From DASZGI01 sp035938995 (GTDB taxonomy: Bacteria; Actinomycetota; Actinomycetes; Streptomycetales; Catenulisporaceae): 13,773 nt of DNA. Numbering within the stretch: position 1 is the stretch's first letter; each line of letters starts with the position of its first letter. Made by a program: the position numbers and the translations under genes. This document shows, one piece after another, positions 5,764 to 11,240 of the stretch. Location of the stretch: contig NZ_DASZGI010000178.1 in assembly GCF_035938995.1 (NCBI RefSeq), forward strand, positions 1-13,773, written 5' to 3'. The notes beneath the pieces were generated by a model. That model did not search any database, had not been told where the DNA came from, and worked only from the letters and a program-made list of their open reading frames with translations.

Positions 5764-7149
5764 TTGAGCAGCAGCCACGACTCGAGCGCCACCAGCGGTT
5801 TCCTGGCGGCCCGCGACCTGCTGCACACGCTGTGGGACGAGCACGACGCCGCCGTGGCCAGGTTCGCCTGGCCCGCGCCCGAACGCTTCAACTGGGCCCT
5901 GGACTGGTTCGACCAGGTCGCCGTCGACAACACCCGCATCGCGCTGCGGCTGATCGACGCGGACTCCGACGCCGGAACCACGGACGCGGTCAGCTACGCC
6001 GAGCTGTCCGAGAGCTCCAACCGAGTCGCGAACTGGCTGCGCCGCAACGGCCTGCGCCGCGGGCAGCAGGTGCTGCTGATGCTGGACACCCAGATCGCGG
6101 TGTGGGAGATCATGCTCGCCGCGATGAAGCTCGGCGCCGTCGTCATCCCGGTCCCCACGACAGTCTCGCCGGTGGACCTCATAAACGTGCTGCGTCGTAC
6201 CGAGATAGCCTGCGTCGTCACCGCCGATCGTCACGCCGACCTGTTCTCGCCGCTCGCGCCGCGCACCATCAGGGTCTGCGTCGGGGAGAAGATCGCCGGG
6301 TGGCTCCACTACGCCAACGCCTATGCCGAGCGGCGCGTGTTCGTCCCCAGCGGCGATACGAACGCTGACGACCTGCTCTTCGTCTACCTGACCTCAGGCA
6401 CCACGGCGCGTCCCAAGATGGTCTGCCACACGCACACGAGCTACCCGATCGGAAGCCTGTCCGGCATGTACTGGAGCGGGTTGCTGCCGGGCGACGTTCA
6501 TCTGGACACCGCAGTACCCGGACAAGCCGTGCACGCTTGGTCGAGCCTCTTCGGACCCTTCAACGCCGAGGCGACCGTAGTCTCGGTCAAGCATTCCGCC
6601 GAGAGTGCGCCAAGCACGTTGCTCGGGGTGCTTGAGCAGCAGCGAGTCAGCAGCCTGTGCGCGGCGCCCGCGACCTGGGAAGTGCTGCTCCAGCACGATC
6701 TGGGCAGCCGGCCGAAGTCGCTGCGCGAGGCGTGTTCGATCGGCGCGCCGCTCTCCTTCGACGTGATCGAGAAAGTGCGCGCCGCCTGGGGCGTGACCGT
6801 GCGCGACGGATACGGACAGACCGAGACCACGCCGCAGATCGGCATGACAGTGGGGCTCCCGGGACGGCCCGGAGCGATGGGCAAGCCGTTGCCCGGATAC
6901 CCCGTCGCGCTGATCGATCCGCACACCGGTGAACCCTCATCCGAGGGTGAAGTCTGTATCGAGCTCGCCCGGCGCCCGGCCGGTCTGATGTCCGGCTACT
7001 TCCGGGACGCGGAAACCACAGCCGGACGCTTCGTCGACGGGTACTACCACACCGGTGATCTTGCCCGGCGAGACTCGGAAGGATACCTGACTTACGAGAG
7101 TCGGATCGAAAACGCATCAGGCCCGGTCAATTCCATCGAAGGAGACTGA
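5764..7149 (+). CDS. AMP-forming acyl/acetyl-CoA synthetase-like protein lacking the C-terminal domain
   Basis: The 461-aa product starts at TTG 5764, with GAGGAG 9 nt upstream; GTG 5713 is an alternative. The family (ANL superfamily) activates a carboxylic acid as acyl-AMP and then makes the thioester. Seen here are the P-loop-like A3 motif YLTSGTTARPK (208-218), A5 YGQTE (350-354) and A7 YHTGD (428-432, with the ribose-binding Asp432). The protein then stops 18 residues after GYLTY. The usual hinge GRxDD is replaced by ESRIEN, and the roughly 100-120-residue C-terminal lid with its catalytic lysine is absent. The next 34 nt lead straight into the convergent regulator gene, so no remnant follows. 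It may be an adenylation-only enzyme, may need a partner domain, or may be a decayed gene. Substrate unknown; overall closest in feel to acetyl- or medium-chain acyl-CoA ligases. Confidence 0.85.
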   Translation: MSSSHDSSATSGFLAARDLLHTLWDEHDAAVARFAWPAPERFNWALDWFDQVAVDNTRIALRLIDADSDAGTTDAVSYAELSESSNRVANWLRRNGLRRGQQVLLMLDTQIAVWEIMLAAMKLGAVVIPVPTTVSPVDLINVLRRTEIACVVTADRHADLFSPLAPRTIRVCVGEKIAGWLHYANAYAERRVFVPSGDTNADDLLFVYLTSGTTARPKMVCHTHTSYPIGSLSGMYWSGLLPGDVHLDTAVPGQAVHAWSSLFGPFNAEATVVSVKHSAESAPSTLLGVLEQQRVSSLCAAPATWEVLLQHDLGSRPKSLREACSIGAPLSFDVIEKVRAAWGVTVRDGYGQTETTPQIGMTVGLPGRPGAMGKPLPGYPVALIDPHTGEPSSEGEVCIELARRPAGLMSGYFRDAETTAGRFVDGYYHTGDLARRDSEGYLTYESRIENASGPVNSIEGD

Positions 7150-7183
7150 CCGGACACGATGGCGACTACCCCGCTTTACCCGA

Positions 7184-7807
7184 TCAGATCAGCCCTTCGC
7201 GCACGGCGTATGCGACCGCGTGCGAGCGATTGCGCACCTGCAACCGGATCATCGCGTTGTGCAGCACGTTCTTCACTGTCCGCTCGGAGTACGACAGTGT
7301 CCTGGCGATCTCCGCGGTGTCGTGCCCCTCGGCGATCAGCTTGAGCACCGCGACTTCCCGGTTCGCCAGCCCGCTGATGCCGAAGCCGCGCGGGCCGAGG
7401 ACGTGCCGCTGCACCCGCCCGACCTGCTCCATCAGCGAACCGAGCAGGTCCGCCGGGACCGATCCCTCGCCCCGGGCGGCCGCCGTGATCGCCTGCACAA
7501 GACGCTCCGAAGTGGCCTCGCTGCGCCGCACGACCGCGATCACACCGCATTCGGTCGCGGCGGCCAGATCCGCGGCGTTGACGTCCGCGACGACGAGTAC
7601 CACCCGCGTGGGCGCCGAGCGCTGCACTTGGCGCAGCGCCTCGATCACACCGTCCCGGGCGTTGTCCACCACCGCGACGACGACCTGCACCGGCTCGGTC
7701 GCCGCAGACGGCAGTACGTCCAGCTGCGGCGACATCCGCAGCGCGCTGGCCACCCCCGCGCGGGAGATCGGGTCGGTGGCGAACACCGACACCTTCACAC
7801 GTTCCAT
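7184..7807 (-). CDS. NarL-like LuxR-family transcriptional regulator with divergent receiver domain
   Basis: The 207-aa product starts at ATG 7807, with GGGG 6 nt upstream; ATG 7813 is a near alternative. Residues about 1-120 resemble a response-regulator receiver. Asp48 is at the phospho-acceptor place, but the acidic pair near the N-terminus is reduced to one Asp (Asp12) and the conserved Lys appears to be Arg (AVVRRSEAT). Residues 144-207 are a LuxR-type HTH (LANREVAVLKLIAEGHDTAE; YSERTVKNVLHNAMIRL). No sensor kinase is nearby, so phosphorylation-independent or ligand control is plausible. The gene is convergent with the ligase gene and lies 179 nt downstream of the LAL regulator on the same strand. 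Targets unknown. Confidence 0.88.
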   Translation of the reverse strand: MERVKVSVFATDPISRAGVASALRMSPQLDVLPSAATEPVQVVVAVVDNARDGVIEALRQVQRSAPTRVVLVVADVNAADLAAATECGVIAVVRRSEATSERLVQAITAAARGEGSVPADLLGSLMEQVGRVQRHVLGPRGFGISGLANREVAVLKLIAEGHDTAEIARTLSYSERTVKNVLHNAMIRLQVRNRSHAVAYAVREGLI

Positions 7808-7853
7808 TCCCATCCCCAAAAAGTCCCGCGTCTGTTTTGACCGCGCCCGCGGC

Positions 7854-7972
7854 AGGGTAGACGCGTTACGTAAAGCGACCGCCGGGCGTGACCCAGGCGC
7901 CGACGGTGCTGTCCTAGCGGGCGCAATTGTCTGCGCGCGGGGGCAAACGGGCATCCGTATGCGACTACGTAG
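7854..7972 (-). promoter_or_regulatory. Control region of the NarL-like gene with two TACGTA palindromes
   Basis: TTACGTAA (7866-7873) and CTACGTAG (7965-7972) are perfect 8-bp palindromes sharing the TACGTA core, with centres 99 bp apart. On the minus strand a TACCCT box (7854-7859) fits a -10 element about 47 nt before the start codon, and the first palindrome falls in its spacer. No clear -35 is seen. These could be operators for one of the adjacent LuxR-type regulators; this is inference from position and symmetry. Confidence 0.35.
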
Positions 7973-7986
7973 ACTGCCCCTGCGTA

Positions 7987-10692
7987 CTACGGAAGAAGGC
8001 CACTGAGCTTCTCCCGCCCGTTCACGCCCAGCTTTCCGTAGACGTGCGCGAGGTGGGATTCCACCGTACGCACCGACGTACCCAGATGTTGGGCGATCTC
8101 CCGGTTCGACAAACCCTCGGCGGCCAGCTTCGCGACTTCACGCTCGCGCGTCGTCAGGCCGGTGGAGGCTCCGTGCTCGGCGATCACCGGACTGAGCGCA
8201 CCCTGACACGCCGCCAGGAACCCCGAGGCCGCGGCCGTCGACGCGCTCGACCGGGCGGGCAGACCCTGGCTGCGGTGAGCGGCTGCGGCCTCCGCGGCGG
8301 CTTCGGCGGCCAGCAGGTGCGCCCCCAGCGCCGCGAAGGAGCGGCTGACCGCGTCGAGTCGGCCCCCGTCCACCTCCTCCAGCGCCAGCGCGTGCTCGAG
8401 GTAGACCGCGGTGAGAGGACCGTCCACGAGATTCGAGGCGTCGGTGAGCAAGAGGTGCGCGGCGCGGCGGGCGCCGAACCGCAGCGCGTCGTGGGCGGCG
8501 TTCAGCGCGACGCTGTGGAAGCCCTCCTGCGCCGCCGCCTCCGCCGCCTCGAGCGCGAGCTGCCTGGCGTCGATGTGGCGCCCCTCGGCCAGCGCGACCC
8601 AGGCCCGGCCGACCGCCACCTGCGGCGCCCACGAGCGGCGGGCCGGGCTCAGGGCCTCCTCGGCCGCCTTTTGCGCCGCGGCGGCTTCCAGCGCCATCGG
8701 GCGCCGTTCCTGCCGGTCCGGGCGCGGCGTGACCGCGAGGGTCCGGGCGAGCGTCGACCAGGACTGGCTGAGGAATCCGACCAGGTCCGCGGAGTCGAGC
8801 AGGGTCACCGCCTCGTTGAGCCACCGCCGGGCGTCGGCTACCCGGCCCGCGTCCAGCGCGATCATGCCGAGCATCTGGGCGCCGGCGCCCGCGCCGAACC
8901 GGATGGCCAAACGGCTGGCCTCCCGGTAAGCCTCGGCGGCGAGCTGCTCGGCCTCCCGCAGCCGCGACGCGGCCCGCATCGCCGCCGCGCCGGCCAGCGG
9001 CAGCATCACGTGGGCCTCGGGCACCGCGTCCCCGGCTGCCCCGGCCGCAGCCGCACAGCGGCCCCACTCCTCGAGCGCCTTCTCGATCCGCCCGGTCAGC
9101 GCCAGCGACGGAACGGCCGCGCGGTGCGTCCGCACGAGATTCGCCGGGCTCGAGGGGTTCGCGATGACCTCGGCGGCCGCGCTCACCGCCGCCGGTGCCC
9201 GCCCCGACGCGTAGTGGATGCCGACGCGCATGGACTGGAGCTCCTGGCGGTGCTCCGCCGACGTGACCCGGCCCTCGGCCAGCAGCAACTCCTCGATCGC
9301 GACCTGCGGCTCCCCGCGGCCCCAGCAAGCGGAGACCGCGCGGGTCAGGGTGAGCTGCACGATGTCCGCGTCTGACCGGGCGAGCGAATCGAGCCCTGAG
9401 ATGGTCTGCGCGGACTCGGCGTACCGGCCCTGCCAGGCGAGCGTCTCGCCGAGCAGCAGCCCGGCCGCCAGGGAGTTCGGCGCGGCCTGAACCGCGGCGC
9501 GGGCCAGTTGCTCGGCAAGCAGGGGATCGATCGTGGCATGCGCCCTGCGCGCCGCGGACAGGTAGACCGCCACCGGAGCGCTGGAGCCGTCTCCCGCGGT
9601 CAGATGCCAGAGCGCGACGGCAAGCCGGTCGTCGGCCCGCCGCGCACCCTTCCCTTCCACCGCCACGGCGAGCGCGCGGCAGATCTGATCGGCTCGCAGG
9701 CGCGGCGTCCGGTTGCGCAGCACCTCGGTGTCGAGCAGCCGCACGGGCCGCACCGGGCGCCGGTGCCCGTCGCCGCCGACCCGGATCAGCCTTTTGTTCT
9801 CCATGGCGACCAGGTCGGCCTGCGGCTCAAGCTGCTGGAGGAGACCGGCGCCGAGGCTCTCGCCCCAGGCGAGCAGTTCGAGCACCGCCTGCTCGGCGGG
9901 GGCGAGCGCCGCGAGCCGGGACCAGACGAGCTCGCTGAGCCGCGCGTCCGGCGCGACAGGGCCGTGCCACGACCACACCGCGCCGCTTCGCCGCAACGAA
10001 CCGCTCCGGCCCCCGGCGGCCACCAGTTCGCGCAGGTAGACCAGGTTTCCTTCGCAGAGCCGATAGATGCGCTCCAGGCTGATGCCGTCCACCGGCGAAC
10101 CCAGCACGTCGTGCAGCAGCGGCGCTATCGCCTCCTTGCTCAGCGGTGCGAGGTCGACGCGGGCGACGATCTCGTCCTTCCACAGCGCCGTCACCGGTTC
10201 GGGGAGCGTCTCATCAGTGCAGACGGTGAGCAGCAGGCTCACCTTTCCGCGGGCGGCGAGGTGGTGCAGGACGACGACGGACGCCTCGTCGAGCAGGTGC
10301 GCGTCGTCGCACACCAGCAGCAACCGGCTCGCCCCGGTCCGCTGCGCTATCGCCGCGACCGCCTCGCCGACGGTCTGCGGTGCCCGTTCCGCACGGCCGT
10401 CGGCCCACAGCAGTCCTGACAGCGCGGCCAGCGGCATGGCGGCCGCGCTGCTCGAAGTCACCAGCCAATCGACGGTGCGGCCGCCCTCGCGCAGGAGCGC
10501 GGCCAGTTCGCGGGCCAGGCGGCTGCGGCCGGCGCCGTGCGTGCCGGCGAGCACGACGCCTCCGTGCTCCAGCGCGGCGAGCGCCGCTCTGAGCTCGTCG
10601 TCGCGTCCCACCAGAGACGGTGGTCGCCTTGAATCCCTGGAGTCACTGCCGTAACTCCAGGGTGAACCGGCGTCGACCCAATCGCTCTGCAT
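7987..10692 (-). CDS. LAL-type (MalT-like) LuxR-family transcriptional regulator
   Basis: The 901-aa product starts at ATG 10692, with GGGAG 5 nt upstream; an in-frame TTG lies 5 codons earlier. Order of parts: an AAA/STAND-type ATPase module beginning LVGRDDEL (27-34), a Walker A-like GTHGAGRS (50-57), Walker B LLLVCDDAHLLD (124-135), a long Ala-rich helical (TPR-like) middle, and a C-terminal LuxR HTH (about 845-901: GLTTREREVAKLAAEGLSN, SVRTVESHLAHVYGKLGV). About 900 aa is normal for LAL regulators, which bind ATP and an inducer and activate catabolic or antibiotic genes. The Walker A lysine is replaced by Arg56, so ATP handling may differ. Upstream lies the shared divergent region with the phosphoesterase gene; downstream is the NarL-like gene. 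Targets unknown. Confidence 0.92.
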   Translation of the reverse strand: MQSDWVDAGSPWSYGSDSRDSRRPPSLVGRDDELRAALAALEHGGVVLAGTHGAGRSRLARELAALLREGGRTVDWLVTSSSAAAMPLAALSGLLWADGRAERAPQTVGEAVAAIAQRTGASRLLLVCDDAHLLDEASVVVLHHLAARGKVSLLLTVCTDETLPEPVTALWKDEIVARVDLAPLSKEAIAPLLHDVLGSPVDGISLERIYRLCEGNLVYLRELVAAGGRSGSLRRSGAVWSWHGPVAPDARLSELVWSRLAALAPAEQAVLELLAWGESLGAGLLQQLEPQADLVAMENKRLIRVGGDGHRRPVRPVRLLDTEVLRNRTPRLRADQICRALAVAVEGKGARRADDRLAVALWHLTAGDGSSAPVAVYLSAARRAHATIDPLLAEQLARAAVQAAPNSLAAGLLLGETLAWQGRYAESAQTISGLDSLARSDADIVQLTLTRAVSACWGRGEPQVAIEELLLAEGRVTSAEHRQELQSMRVGIHYASGRAPAAVSAAAEVIANPSSPANLVRTHRAAVPSLALTGRIEKALEEWGRCAAAAGAAGDAVPEAHVMLPLAGAAAMRAASRLREAEQLAAEAYREASRLAIRFGAGAGAQMLGMIALDAGRVADARRWLNEAVTLLDSADLVGFLSQSWSTLARTLAVTPRPDRQERRPMALEAAAAQKAAEEALSPARRSWAPQVAVGRAWVALAEGRHIDARQLALEAAEAAAQEGFHSVALNAAHDALRFGARRAAHLLLTDASNLVDGPLTAVYLEHALALEEVDGGRLDAVSRSFAALGAHLLAAEAAAEAAAAHRSQGLPARSSASTAAASGFLAACQGALSPVIAEHGASTGLTTREREVAKLAAEGLSNREIAQHLGTSVRTVESHLAHVYGKLGVNGREKLSGLLP

Positions 10693-10730
10693 GCGCTCCC
10701 ATCCCAAGCGTGACCCGCAGCGCAGAGCAT

Positions 10731-10784
10731 AGGGATGCGAGCGCGGACGCGCTCCGCCGCTCGCACAAAGTCAATTGCATCCCT
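10731..10784 (-). promoter_or_regulatory. Nested dyads just upstream of the LAL regulator gene
   Basis: An outer inverted repeat AGGGATGC/GCATCCCT (10731-10738 and 10777-10784) encloses an inner hairpin at 10737-10764. The inner stem is GCGAGCG with CGCTCGC plus CGGA with TCCG, with one bulged base and a 5-nt loop. The two stems share two bases, so they could be alternative folds. The element lies 39-92 nt before the ATG, either in the leader mRNA or across the promoter. No convincing -35/-10 pair was found here. Confidence 0.4.
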
Positions 10785-10983
10785 GTCGAGAGACGCGCAC
10801 TTTAGAGACACAGTGTCAGGAGACACGGCGGCGACAGGCGGGAAATTCCGCAATGCCCGTTCCGGCCGCGGCCATCACCTCTCCGACGTGGCACGGCCGG
10901 CCGCCGAAAACGGTTCACTAAAGGCTGAATAAACAGGGATCAGTCAGGCGGGGGCCTATGCTTTGCCGCCGCCGCGCCAGTGT

Positions 10984-11050
10984 CCTGACCGCCGGGAAAA
11001 CCCTATGTCTGACGGCCGCTCGAAGAGCCCTGACCGCCGGGAAAACCCTA
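10984..11050. repeat. Perfect 22-bp direct repeat, 45 bp apart
   Basis: The same 22 bases (CCTGACCGCCGGGAAAA followed by CCCTA) occur at 10984-11005 and 11029-11050. Each copy contains GGG-AAAA-CCC. A partial third copy of the 5' half, TCTGACGGCCG, lies between them at 11009-11019. Copies start 45 bp apart, roughly four helical turns, so a regulator could contact both on nearly the same face of the DNA. They lie 187-253 nt upstream of the phosphoesterase start. Operator function is inferred. Confidence 0.75.
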
Positions 11051-11189
11051 CGCTGGGCGGCTCACCAGCCAACTGTATACGAACACGGGGTGAAAGTCGC
11101 AGCAAACTGAGTGAATCCTGAAAATCGACGCTCGTGAGTGCTTGTGGAGGCGTCGTTCCGTGGCGACGATGCGCAGGGGGGATTCGCGC

Positions 11190-11240
11190 ATGCCCGCACG
11201 TACCCACACGCGGGGCTTCCCGCAGGAGGACGATCCATGA
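11190..11240 (+). CDS. Possible leader peptide overlapping the phosphoesterase start
   Basis: An ATG at 11190 opens a 16-codon frame (MPARTHTRGFPQEDDP). Its TGA overlaps the next gene's ATG as ATGA at 11237-11240. AGGGGGG lies 9 nt upstream at 11175-11180. An in-frame ATG at 11169 would give 23 residues. The overlap is the classic layout for translational coupling, but so short a frame can arise by chance. Confidence 0.25.
   Translation: MPARTHTRGFPQEDDP
11210..11229 (+). promoter_or_regulatory. GC hairpin abutting a strong ribosome binding site
   Basis: GCGGG (11210-11214), loop GCTT and CCCGC (11219-11223) form a 5-bp GC hairpin that ends exactly where the Shine-Dalgarno AGGAGG (11224-11229) begins. 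The start ATG follows 7 nt later. The hairpin could keep the binding site single-stranded or act in mRNA stability; this is inference. Confidence 0.45.

Larger units (their letters stand above)
10693..11236. other. 544-bp divergent control region between LAL and phosphoesterase genes
   Basis: No convincing protein gene larger than a leader peptide was seen. The region holds the nested dyads near the LAL gene, a GACAC-A-GTGTC dyad (10807-10817), the 22-bp direct repeats (10984-11050), GTGAA-type motifs at 11089-11116, a short leader ORF and a hairpin before the phosphoesterase start. The stretch from about 10890 to 10940 is less GC-rich than its surroundings, as expected for promoters, but I cannot assign a firm -35/-10 pair on either strand. 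Confidence 0.6.

Noticed and set aside
5056..6309. 417-codon open frame on the minus strand
   Set aside because: It crosses the reductase, DUF6510 and ligase genes, all of which have convincing motifs on the plus strand.
7060..7183. Frameshift that would restore the ligase C-terminal domain
   Set aside because: No lid-domain motif is seen in any plus-strand frame after 7085, and the DNA beyond 7184 codes the regulator on the other strand.
7927..9375. 482-codon open frame on the plus strand
   Set aside because: It is antisense to the LAL regulator gene; the product is Arg/Gly/Pro-rich and has no domain.
10841..10860. GGGAAATTCC-like near-palindrome as a PAS-LuxR operator
   Set aside because: It is off by one base from the GGGAWWTCCC symmetry of known sites, and neither regulator here has a PAS domain.
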